DNA from: Variovorax paradoxus
GTDB taxonomy: Bacteria > Pseudomonadota > Gammaproteobacteria > Burkholderiales > Burkholderiaceae_C
Direction: 5' to 3'
NCBI RefSeq assembly: GCF_009755665.1
Contig: NZ_CP046622.1
Span: 62,001 to 126,000 of the forward strand
DNA: 64,000 bases
How positions within the stretch are numbered: position 1 is the first letter of the stretch; each line of letters begins with the position of its first letter. The notes below the pieces were generated by a model that saw only the letters and a list, made by a program, of their open reading frames with translations, searched no databases and was not told where the DNA came from. Positions 16,121-23,784 of the stretch are shown here, in pieces. The position numbers were made by a program, and so were the translations under genes.

Positions 16121-17929
16121 TCAATCGCCCGGGCGTATCACCTGCAAGTCGTGCCCCGCGCCGGCATGCAGCCGTGCCACGTCGGCCGCGCGCCGCGTGA
16201 GCACCGCGCGCTGGTTGATGTAGCCCTTGTCGGTGATCTCGCCCGCATCCAGGCTCGGCGGCTCGATGAGCACCAGCGCGCGCGTGGGGCACTGCGACGA
16301 TCCCCCGCCTTCGTCCCGCAGCGTGCGCAGCACGTCGGCGATTCGCGCGGCCAGTGCCTGCGGCGCAGCCTGGGGAGCGGCAAACACCAGCATGCCGATC
16401 TCGTCGCCGTCATGGCCGGTGAGCACCACGTCCTGCGCATGCGGCGCCAGCATCGACACCAGCTTGACGCGCAGGGTACCCACCGACACCCAGGTGCCGC
16501 TCGAGAGCTTGAAGTCTTCGGCCACGCGGCCGTTGAAGACCACGCCGCGCTCGGGCCGGCCGGCATCGGCCAGATAGCCCGCATCGCCGATGCGGTAGTA
16601 GCCCTCTTCGTCGAACGCCTCCGCCGTTTCGCGCGGCGCATGGCGGTAGCCCGGAAATACCGAGACGCCCTTGACGCGCATCTCGAGCTTCTGCCCGTTG
16701 GGCACGAACTTGAGTTCGAGCCCCGGCAGCGGTGCGCCGATGCAGCCCGCGCCGTCGAGCTTCCAGTGCGCCGAGGTGATGGCGGGCGAAGTTTCGGTCG
16801 CTCCCCACGAGGTGGTGAGCCACAGCGGCCGCTCGGGCCGCACGCGCTCGGCCACTGCTTCGAGCCGCTGCCAGGTCGAGGGCGCGAGCGCCGCCGCCGC
16901 ATAGAAGGCGAGCCGCAGCCGCGAGAACACCTCGGCCGCGAGCGCATCGTCGGCTTCGAAAAACGGCAGCAGCATGTCGAACCCGCGCGGCACGTTGAAC
17001 AGCAGCGTGGGTTTTACCTCGCGCAGGTTGCGCACGGTCTTTTCGATGAGCCCCGGCGCAGGCCGGCCCTCGTCGATGTACAGCGCGCCGCCGTGGCACA
17101 GCACCATGTTCAGGTTGTGGTTGGCGCCGAAGGTGTGGCTCCAGGGCAGCCAGTCGACCAGCACCGGCTTCTCCTGCGTGAGAAAACGCCAGGTCTGCGC
17201 CATCATCTGCTGGTTGGCGCACAGCATGCGGTGCGTATTGATCACCACCTTGGGCTTGCCCGTGGAACCCGAGGTCAGCAGGTACTTGGCGTGGGTGTCG
17301 GGCAGCACGGCCTGGTAGGCCTGCATCACGGCCGGCGTTTCGCTGGCCTCGAGCAGTTGCGCGAGGGGCAGGGCGCCGGCATGCACATCGGCATTGCGGC
17401 TGAACACTGCCACCGCCTCCACGCCGCAGCCCGCGAGCGCGCCGCCGTACACCTTGGCGTCCGATGCGTAGACCAGCGCCGGTTGCAGCGCCTGCAGCAT
17501 GCCGTGCAGCCGCGACGGGTCCTTGGCCATGCGCGAGTACGCGCTCGACAGCGAGCAGGCCGTGCGCCCGATGTGCATGGCCGCCAGCATCAGCACGGCA
17601 TGGTCGATCGAGTTGTCCGAGAGGATCGCGATGGGCTTGCCCTCGGGCAGCTTCAGGTCGAGCAGCGCCTGCGCCACCGCGCCCACGGCTTTGCGCAGCG
17701 CGCGGTAGTCGAGCCTGCGCCAGCCTTCGCCGCTCTCGTCGCGCTCCGCAAAGGCCAGCGCGTCGGGGGTTTCGCGCGCCCAGCGCTCGATCCATTCGCC
17801 GATGCAGCGCGCATAGGGCCGCAGGGCCACCGGTGAACGCAGCGCGAAGGAGCCGTCGTCGAAGTCGATGCGCACCGTGCGGGGCGGGGCGATGTGGCTC
17901 TCGTCCAGGAGGAAGTCGTCGTCGGTCAT
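16121..17929 (-). CDS. feruloyl-CoA synthase-like AMP-forming acyl-CoA ligase
   Basis: A 602-residue adenylate-forming enzyme, about the length of feruloyl-CoA synthases. The P-loop LLTSGSTGKPKVV lies near residue 215. TTSWGATETSPA is the second ATP motif, and the C-terminal GEITDKGYINQRAVL holds the probable catalytic Lys. It would activate a carboxylic acid with ATP and CoA. No enoyl-CoA hydratase/lyase or vanillin dehydrogenase is nearby, so ferulate is not certain. It starts two bases after the dehydrogenase stop and ends the DUF849 cluster. Confidence 0.85.
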   Translation of the reverse strand: MTDDDFLLDESHIAPPRTVRIDFDDGSFALRSPVALRPYARCIGEWIERWARETPDALAFAERDESGEGWRRLDYRALRKAVGAVAQALLDLKLPEGKPIAILSDNSIDHAVLMLAAMHIGRTACSLSSAYSRMAKDPSRLHGMLQALQPALVYASDAKVYGGALAGCGVEAVAVFSRNADVHAGALPLAQLLEASETPAVMQAYQAVLPDTHAKYLLTSGSTGKPKVVINTHRMLCANQQMMAQTWRFLTQEKPVLVDWLPWSHTFGANHNLNMVLCHGGALYIDEGRPAPGLIEKTVRNLREVKPTLLFNVPRGFDMLLPFFEADDALAAEVFSRLRLAFYAAAALAPSTWQRLEAVAERVRPERPLWLTTSWGATETSPAITSAHWKLDGAGCIGAPLPGLELKFVPNGQKLEMRVKGVSVFPGYRHAPRETAEAFDEEGYYRIGDAGYLADAGRPERGVVFNGRVAEDFKLSSGTWVSVGTLRVKLVSMLAPHAQDVVLTGHDGDEIGMLVFAAPQAAPQALAARIADVLRTLRDEGGGSSQCPTRALVLIEPPSLDAGEITDKGYINQRAVLTRRAADVARLHAGAGHDLQVIRPGD

Positions 17930-17931
17930 TT

Positions 17932-18891
17932 CTAGTCGAGTCTGCCGGTATCGGCCTTGGCGCGAATCAGGTCTAACAGCAGGATGTCCCGCGCTGCTTC
18001 CAGGTCGGTAACGCGCCGCGCACCCAGTTCCTCGGCCACGCCTTGCGTCACCTGCTGCTTGAGGTCAGGCGTCATCGACGGCGCACCGAGGTCCTTCCAC
18101 CAGTCCTCGATCGGCCCGCCCAGGTGCGCGAGCACGTGTTCGATGCCGCCCGCACCGCCGGAGAGATGCAGGTTCATGAACGGCCCCATCACCGCCCAGC
18201 GCAGGCCCGGGCCGTGCGCAATGGCGGCGTCGATGTCGGCCACGCTCGCCACGCCTTCGTTGACCAGGTGAAAGGCTTCCCGCCAGAGCGCGGCCTGCAG
18301 CCGGTTGGCAATGTGGCCCTTGACCTCGCGCTTCACGTGGATCGGCCGCTTGCCGATGGCCGCATAGAACGCCATCGTGCGTTCGATGGTTTCGGCCGAA
18401 GTGCGCTCGCCGCCGACCACTTCCACCAGCGGAATCAGGTGCGGCGGATTGAACGGATGGCCCAGCACCACGCGTTCCGGGTGCTTGCATTCGGCCTGCA
18501 CGGCACTGATGGCAAGCCCTGAAGAGCTCGACGCCAGGATGGCATGGGCCGGCGCGGCCTCGTCCATGCGCCGGAACAGGTCCGTCTTGAAGTCCAGCCG
18601 CTCGGGGCCGCTTTCCTGCACGAAGTCGGCGTGCGCCACGGCGTCTTCAAGCCGGGCGTGAAAGCGCAGCCGCCCGGCCGAAGCCCCGGCCGCCAGGCCG
18701 AAGCGTTCAAGCGTCGGCCAATGCGCGGCCACCGCCGCGCGCAGCCGCGCCTCTGCATCGGGCGAGGGATCGGTGGCGTCTACGTCCAGCCCCTTTGCCA
18801 GGAAGAAGGCGGCCCAGCTGGCGCCGATGACGCCCGTCGCAACCACCGCCACGCGCTGCGGGGATTTGGCAGGGTGGGGAGTCGGTTCCAT
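17932..18891 (-). CDS. 3-hydroxyacyl-CoA / L-carnitine dehydrogenase-like enzyme
   Basis: A 319-residue NAD-dependent dehydrogenase of the 3-hydroxyacyl-CoA dehydrogenase family. The N-terminal Rossmann domain is followed by HPFNPPHLIPLVEVVGG and the C-terminal helical domain (VKGHIANRLQAALWREAFHL). The dinucleotide motif reads ATGVIG instead of GxGxxG. Next to a DUF849 gene it resembles carnitine dehydrogenase, which makes a beta-keto acid. An ATG two codons upstream (18897) is also possible; GAGG spacing favours 18891. Confidence 0.85.
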   Translation of the reverse strand: MEPTPHPAKSPQRVAVVATGVIGASWAAFFLAKGLDVDATDPSPDAEARLRAAVAAHWPTLERFGLAAGASAGRLRFHARLEDAVAHADFVQESGPERLDFKTDLFRRMDEAAPAHAILASSSSGLAISAVQAECKHPERVVLGHPFNPPHLIPLVEVVGGERTSAETIERTMAFYAAIGKRPIHVKREVKGHIANRLQAALWREAFHLVNEGVASVADIDAAIAHGPGLRWAVMGPFMNLHLSGGAGGIEHVLAHLGGPIEDWWKDLGAPSMTPDLKQQVTQGVAEELGARRVTDLEAARDILLLDLIRAKADTGRLD

Positions 18892-18901
18892 CCGCATCGC
18901 C

Positions 18902-19894
18902 TCAGGAATCCGCCGTGAAGCCGATCTTCTTCACCAGCGGCCCCCAGCGCTCCGCCTCGGCCCGCTGCGAACGCGCCATCTCCTCGGCCGTGGAGCCCTG
19001 GGCGATCAGGCCGACCACGGCCAGGCTGTCCGTCACCACCTTTTCCTTGATGGCTGCGTTGATTGCGGCATTGGCCGCGGCCACCACGCTAGCGGGGGTT
19101 TTGGCCGGTGCGTAGAAGCCAAACCACTCTTCGGTGGTCAGCTCGCCGAAGCCCTGTTCTGCAAAGGTCGGCACCTCCGGCGAGAAGGGCGAGCGCGCCT
19201 TGCCCGATGTGGCAATCAGCCGCAGCTTGCCGGCCTTGTGGTTGGGAATGAAGTCGCCGCTGGGGGTGACCATGGCGGCAATCTGCCCGCCCACCACATC
19301 GGTCACGCCTGGAATCGAGCCGCGGTAGGGCACGTGCTTCAGGTCCACTCCGTTGTTCAGGCCCAGCAGCGCGCCGATGAAGTGCGGCGTGGAGCCCGCC
19401 GCGGGCGAGCCGTAGCTGGCCTGGTTGGGGTTGGCCTTTGCCCAGGCGAGAAAGTCTTTCACCGTGCGCACCTCGGGCGGCACCAGCGGGCCGACGGCAA
19501 GGCCGTGGTGCATGACCGCGGCAATCGACACCGGCACGAAGTCCCTGGCCGGGTCGTAGCTGAGCTTGCTGTAGATGTGCGGATAGATCGACGTGCACGA
19601 GAACGGCGACAGTGCCAGCACGCTTCCGTCGGCCGGCGCGCTCTTCAGGCTTTCGAGCGCAATGCGGCCGCCCGCTCCTGGCTTGTTCTCGACCACGGCC
19701 ACGTTGCGCGTGTAGGCCGAGCCCGCGAGCTTTTCGCCCACGCGGCGCGCCACGCTGTCGCCCGCGCTGCCGGCCGGAAAGCCGTAGTAGATCTTGACCT
19801 GCTCGAGCGCCTGGGCCAGCGCGGCCAGCGGGGAGAGGGTACCCAGCGCAGTGGCTGCGCCGAGCGTGTGGAGGAAGTGGCGGCGGTTGTTCAT
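18902..19894 (-). CDS. tripartite tricarboxylate transporter binding protein (Bug/TctC family)
   Basis: A 330-residue periplasmic protein with a twin-Arg-like, hydrophobic signal (MNNRRHFLHTLGAATALG), cleaved near ALA-Q. The mature part shows Bug-family blocks: YYGFPAGSAGDSVARR, VENKPGAGGRIA, YGSPAAGSTPHF, HVPYRGSIPGVTDV and EWFGFYAPAKTP. These proteins bind small carboxylates; no TctA/TctB membrane genes are present here, so it must work with components elsewhere or act as a sensor. It lies between the DUF849 and dehydrogenase genes. Confidence 0.93.
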   Translation of the reverse strand: MNNRRHFLHTLGAATALGTLSPLAALAQALEQVKIYYGFPAGSAGDSVARRVGEKLAGSAYTRNVAVVENKPGAGGRIALESLKSAPADGSVLALSPFSCTSIYPHIYSKLSYDPARDFVPVSIAAVMHHGLAVGPLVPPEVRTVKDFLAWAKANPNQASYGSPAAGSTPHFIGALLGLNNGVDLKHVPYRGSIPGVTDVVGGQIAAMVTPSGDFIPNHKAGKLRLIATSGKARSPFSPEVPTFAEQGFGELTTEEWFGFYAPAKTPASVVAAANAAINAAIKEKVVTDSLAVVGLIAQGSTAEEMARSQRAEAERWGPLVKKIGFTADS

Positions 19895-19954
19895 GGAATG
19901 TCTCCTGTTTTTCTGGCGGGTTCTGGCAAGGTTCTGCGGGGTTGATCGGCCGCT

Positions 19955-20878
19955 TCAACGCGGCGCGAACTCGGGGCGCGGCCCGCCTCGGCGCGGCAGT
20001 CCCATCATCTGCCTTGCTTCGGCCGGCGTGGCCACTTCCATGTCGAGCTCATGGATAACGCGCACGATGCGTTCGGTCAGCTGCACGTTGGTGGCGAGCT
20101 CGCCGTGGCGGAAATAAAGGTTGTCTTCCAGCCCCACGCGCGCATGCCCGCCCAGCAGCAGCGCCGCCACATTGGCCTCCAGCTGCGAGGTGCCGATGCC
20201 GCTCACGCCGAAGATGCTGCCCTTGGGCAGGGTGTCGACCATCATCTGCAGGAAGCGCGGCGAATACGGCATCGCGTTCTGGAAGTTGCGGTGCACGTTC
20301 ATCACCAGGTTGATGAAGTAGGGCTCGTCGTCGTGGCCCTCGCCGATCAGCGTGGTCGTGTCCTGCAGGATGTGCGTGGGGCTGAACACCTCCCACTCGG
20401 GCTTGATGCCGCGCGCCTTCATGCCGGCGGCCAGTTCGCGGCCGCGGGTGATGGGCGTGTCCATCAGGATCTGCCTGCCCTCGAAGCTCAGGTTCAGGGT
20501 GGTCGCATCCAGCGTGCACATCTCGGCACCGGCGTCCATGCCCTTGATGCGCTCTTCCCACGCAATCTCCCAGCGGTCGCCCGCCAGCGGCTTCACCATG
20601 TCGCCATGCACTCCGCCGCCAGTGGAGTTGTTGATGACGATGTCGCAGCCGGCGTCGCGGATGCGGCTGTTGATGTCGCGGTACACCTCGGCGTCGCAGG
20701 TGGCGCCGTCGTCGGGCCGCCGCGCATGGATGGCCGCCACGCTGGCGCCCGCGTTCCAGCAGCGCAGCACGTCGGCCGCGATTTCGGCCGGCTGGGTGGG
20801 AAGGTGCGGGTTCTGCGACTTGTGCGCCATGCCGCCCGTGGGGGCAATGGTCACGATCACTTTGCGCTTCGACGACAT
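19955..20878 (-). CDS. beta-keto acid cleavage enzyme (BKACE, DUF849)
   Basis: A 307-residue TIM-barrel enzyme of the family that condenses a beta-keto acid with acetyl-CoA and splits it into acetoacetate and an acyl-CoA. Family blocks: TIAPTGG at the N-terminus, [24 protein letters not shown] and GLEDNLYF with the metal-binding Glu. The metal motif usually reads HxH; here the first His is Ala (AAIHAR). First gene of a four-gene unit divergent from a Crp/Fnr regulator. Substrate unknown. Confidence 0.92.
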   Translation of the reverse strand: MSSKRKVIVTIAPTGGMAHKSQNPHLPTQPAEIAADVLRCWNAGASVAAIHARRPDDGATCDAEVYRDINSRIRDAGCDIVINNSTGGGVHGDMVKPLAGDRWEIAWEERIKGMDAGAEMCTLDATTLNLSFEGRQILMDTPITRGRELAAGMKARGIKPEWEVFSPTHILQDTTTLIGEGHDDEPYFINLVMNVHRNFQNAMPYSPRFLQMMVDTLPKGSIFGVSGIGTSQLEANVAALLLGGHARVGLEDNLYFRHGELATNVQLTERIVRVIHELDMEVATPAEARQMMGLPRRGGPRPEFAPR

Positions 20879-21024
20879 GCTCCGGGTCTCCTGGTGTCTT
20901 CGTTCATGAGGGGCGCGCTATTATTTTTTGGAGGCGCAGGCACACTCAGTCATTGCGACGACATTTGGAGTCAGGGTTTACGCGGCGCGGCCCCCTTTTC
21001 CGCGCCATCAGGAGCTTTCTTTTC

Positions 21025-21732
21025 ATGTCCACGACGAAGCCGGCCATCAAGGCGGCATCGCTCACGATCGAGCAGCTGCTTCAGCGCTCGGCCTGGTTTC
21101 CGCTGCTCGACGAAGCGGCGCGCGAGCGCGTGCTCGACGAGATGCGCGAAGTCGAGGTTGCGGCCGGCGCCGCGCTGTGCCGCCGCGGCGATACGCCGCT
21201 GCACTGGTACGGCACGCTCGAAGGCCTGCTCAAGTGGTCGATCACCTCCAGCGACGGCCGCTCGGTCACCTTTGGCGGGCTCTCGGTCGGCTGCTGGTTC
21301 GGCGAAGGCACGCTGCTGCGCGCCGCCCCGCGCTCGGCCGACGTCATTGCGCTACGCCCCAGCCGTGTGGCCCAGCTGCCGCTGGAAACTTTCGAGTGGC
21401 TGCACCGCACGCAGCGCGGCTTCGATCACTTTCTGCTGCAGCAGCTCAACGAGCGGTTGCACTGGTTCATGGGCAACTACGCGGCGCACCGGCTGCTCGA
21501 CGCCGACAGCCAGGTGGCACGCGCGCTGGCGGGGCTGTTCCATCCGTGGCTGTACCCGGGCAGCGAGCTGCACCTGCAGACCTCGCAGGAAGAGATTGCG
21601 AATCTTTCGGGGGTCTCGCGGCAGCGGTGCAATGCGGCGTTGAACCGGCTGAAGGAGGCGGGCTTTTTGCGCATCGAGTACGGCGGCATCACCGTGATCG
21701 ACCTGGAGGGGCTCCGGCGGTTCATCGAATAG
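21025..21732 (+). CDS. Crp/Fnr-family transcriptional regulator
   Basis: A 235-residue regulator with an N-terminal cyclic-nucleotide-binding-like barrel (residues about 15-130, with GLLKWSI and CWFGEGTLL) and a C-terminal winged helix (TSQEEIANLSGVSRQRCNAA). No Fnr-type cysteine cluster is visible. It probably controls the divergent DUF849 cluster. The start at 21025 has AGGAG 10 bases upstream; the frame is open from 20953. Confidence 0.9.
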   Translation: MSTTKPAIKAASLTIEQLLQRSAWFPLLDEAARERVLDEMREVEVAAGAALCRRGDTPLHWYGTLEGLLKWSITSSDGRSVTFGGLSVGCWFGEGTLLRAAPRSADVIALRPSRVAQLPLETFEWLHRTQRGFDHFLLQQLNERLHWFMGNYAAHRLLDADSQVARALAGLFHPWLYPGSELHLQTSQEEIANLSGVSRQRCNAALNRLKEAGFLRIEYGGITVIDLEGLRRFIE

Positions 21733-21758
21733 GCGCGGCTCGCCGCGCCCGGGCGCCT

Positions 21759-21983
21759 TCACTTCGCCGGCTTCGCCTTTTCTGCCAGCCGCTTGCGGTA
21801 CTCCGTCGTCGTCAGGCCCGCAAACCCCCAGTCGTCGGTGTCGATTTCCTCGATGACGATGTGCGTCCACTCGGGCGGCTTGTTCAGCACGCGTTCAAGC
21901 GTTTCCGTGAACTCGGCGATGACCTGGGTCTTCTGTTCGCGCGTCACGCCGTCGCGGGTGATCTTCAGGTTGATGAAAGGCAT
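21759..21983 (-). CDS. 4-oxalocrotonate tautomerase-family enzyme
   Basis: A 74-residue tautomerase with the catalytic N-terminal proline (Met then Pro, MPFINLKITRDG). The helix VTREQKTQVIAEFTETLERV and the IVIEEIDTDDWGFAG block are family-typical. It would interconvert keto and enol forms of a small oxo-acid. Longer than classical 62-residue 4-OT, it fits the tautomerase-like branch. It is the second gene after an SDR gene, 31 bases downstream of it. Confidence 0.88.
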   Translation of the reverse strand: MPFINLKITRDGVTREQKTQVIAEFTETLERVLNKPPEWTHIVIEEIDTDDWGFAGLTTTEYRKRLAEKAKPAK

Positions 21984-22014
21984 GGTGTGCTCCTTGGATG
22001 ATTGAACGAGGTGA

Positions 22015-22761
22015 TTACCACTTGCCCGTGCTCATGCCGCCGTCCACCGGCAGCACCACGCCCGTCGTGAAATCGGCGCTCGTGAGGTAGAGCACCGCAT
22101 CGGCGATTTCGCGCACGGTCGCAATGCGTCCGGCGGGCGCAAGGCCGTTCAGGAAGCCGTGCTGCTCGGGCGTGTACAGCGGCGTGTCGACGATGCCGGG
22201 CGCCACCGCATTCACCTTGACGTTGTGCGGCGCGAGTTCGAGCGCCAGCGCGCGCGTTGCGGCGTTGATGCCGCCCTTGATGAGCACCGGCAGCAGGGCG
22301 GGCACCTGCTGGTTCGGCTGCAGTGCGATGCTGGCGGTGATGTTCACGATGTGGCCCTGGCGGCGCGCCACCATGTGCCTTGCCGCGGCCTGCGAGGCGT
22401 AGACAAAGCCCTTGAGGTTGGTGGCCACCAGCTGGTCGAGCTCTTCCTCTGTGTATTCGACGAACGGCTTGGCATTGAAGATGCCCGCGTTGTTGACGAG
22501 CACGTCGACCTGGCCGAAGCGCTCCACGGCGCGGTCGATGAGCTGCTGCGCGGTATCGCGCTTGCCGATGTCGCCCGCCACGCCCAGGAAGCGCGCCGGG
22601 TTGCCCAGCTGCTTTGCGGCGGCGGCAAGCCGCTCTTCGGTGCGCGCATTCGCGACCACGTTGAAGCCGCGCTCCAGGTAGGCCTGCGCAAGGCCCAGGC
22701 CGATGCCGCTCGAGGCGCCGGTGATGACGACGGTGGGTGAGTTGCTGTTGCTGTCTTGCAT
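22015..22761 (-). CDS. short-chain dehydrogenase/reductase-family protein lacking the catalytic Tyr
   Basis: A 248-residue SDR. The cofactor motif TGASSGIG lies at residues 14-21, NNAG near 89 and the Ser strand NITAS near 138. In the active-site helix the usual YxxxK reads PVLIK, so the Tyr is replaced while the Lys remains. The C-terminal PVDGG is normal. Function as an ordinary reductase is doubtful. The start at 22761 is the ATG before the Rossmann strand. It is divergent from a LysR regulator. Confidence 0.88.
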   Translation of the reverse strand: MQDSNSNSPTVVITGASSGIGLGLAQAYLERGFNVVANARTEERLAAAAKQLGNPARFLGVAGDIGKRDTAQQLIDRAVERFGQVDVLVNNAGIFNAKPFVEYTEEELDQLVATNLKGFVYASQAAARHMVARRQGHIVNITASIALQPNQQVPALLPVLIKGGINAATRALALELAPHNVKVNAVAPGIVDTPLYTPEQHGFLNGLAPAGRIATVREIADAVLYLTSADFTTGVVLPVDGGMSTGKW

Positions 22762-22800
22762 GTCGGTTCTCCAAACAGGTTGATGACGTGAGGAGAACTG

Positions 22801-22819
22801 TATTGATGACACCGCAATA
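22801..22819. promoter_or_regulatory. probable LysR-type operator
   Basis: TATTG / 9 bases / CAATA is a perfect 5-base inverted repeat containing the T-N11-A core of LysR-type sites. It lies 39 bases before the SDR start and 49 bases before the divergent LysR start, where such a regulator normally binds. Confidence 0.6.
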
Positions 22820-22868
22820 GATAAATCACTAGACTCGCACTTCACTTGATACGCGGGGTAATCAATCC

Positions 22869-23780
22869 ATGCAACGGCAGTTCGGCGACATCCTCCTGGG
22901 CAGCATCGAACTCTTCTGCCTTGCGGCAGAGACGGGCGGCTTCACTTCGGCGGCGCTTGCGGCCGGTGTAACGCCGGCGGCCGTAAGCCGCTCGATCTCG
23001 CGGCTCGAAAAGCGGCTGGGCCTGCGACTGTTCGTGCGCACCACGCGCAGCGTGCGGCTCACCGATGCGGGCCGCACCTACTTCGCGCAGTGCCAGCAGG
23101 CGCTGGCGCAGCTTGCCGATGCCGAGCGCGAGGTGATGGGCCACCAGGCGCAGCCTTCAGGCACGCTGCGCATCAGCGTCCCTACCACCTACGGCCACCA
23201 CCGCATCCTGCCGCTGCTGCCGGCGTTCCGCGAACGCTTTCCCGACATCCGGCTGCACGTGCACCTGAGCAACCGCAACATCGACTTCGTGGAAGAGGGC
23301 TACGACATGGCCGTGCGCGTGCGCGCCCAACCCGATTCCACGCTGATCGCACGGCACCTGGAAGATGCCGGCCTGGTGGTGGTCGCCACCCGAAAGTACC
23401 TGAAGAAGGCCGGCACACCGCGCACGCTGGACGATCTTGCCGCGCACGAGTGCATCCAGTTCGAGCTGCCGAGCAGCGGCCGCCGCATCTCGTGGCTCTT
23501 CAAGGAGAACGGCAAGGACCGCGAGGTTTTCGCGGACAGCGCCTACAGCTGCTCCGATGACGTGCTCGGCGGCGTCACCCTGGCCAGGAGCGACGCCGGG
23601 CTGTTCCAGACCTATCGCTTCGTGGTGGAAAAAGAGCTGGCCGACGGCACGCTCGTCGAAGTGCTCAAGCCCTTTGCGGGCCGCTCGCGCCCCTACACGC
23701 TGCTGTATCCGGACGGGCGCCACGTGCCGCTGCGCATGCGAGTGTTCATCGATTTCCTGATGGCGCAGCGGCCGGGCTGA
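22869..23780 (+). CDS. LysR-type transcriptional regulator (CrgA/AaeR-like)
   Basis: A 303-residue LysR regulator. The winged helix covers residues 10-70 (ELFCLAAETGGFTSAALAAG, then VSRSISRLEKRLG) and the effector domain begins near 95 (GTLRISVPTTYGHHRI). The pattern DIRLHVHLSNRNIDFVEEGY is typical of the CrgA-like branch, which often controls a divergent reductase gene. Here that is the SDR/tautomerase pair. Confidence 0.92.
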   Translation: MQRQFGDILLGSIELFCLAAETGGFTSAALAAGVTPAAVSRSISRLEKRLGLRLFVRTTRSVRLTDAGRTYFAQCQQALAQLADAEREVMGHQAQPSGTLRISVPTTYGHHRILPLLPAFRERFPDIRLHVHLSNRNIDFVEEGYDMAVRVRAQPDSTLIARHLEDAGLVVVATRKYLKKAGTPRTLDDLAAHECIQFELPSSGRRISWLFKENGKDREVFADSAYSCSDDVLGGVTLARSDAGLFQTYRFVVEKELADGTLVEVLKPFAGRSRPYTLLYPDGRHVPLRMRVFIDFLMAQRPG

Positions 23781-23784
23781 AGGC

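Noticed and set aside
16121..17929. Complete ferulate-to-vanillin pathway
   Set aside because: Only the ligase-like gene is present; hydratase/aldolase and vanillin dehydrogenase are absent.
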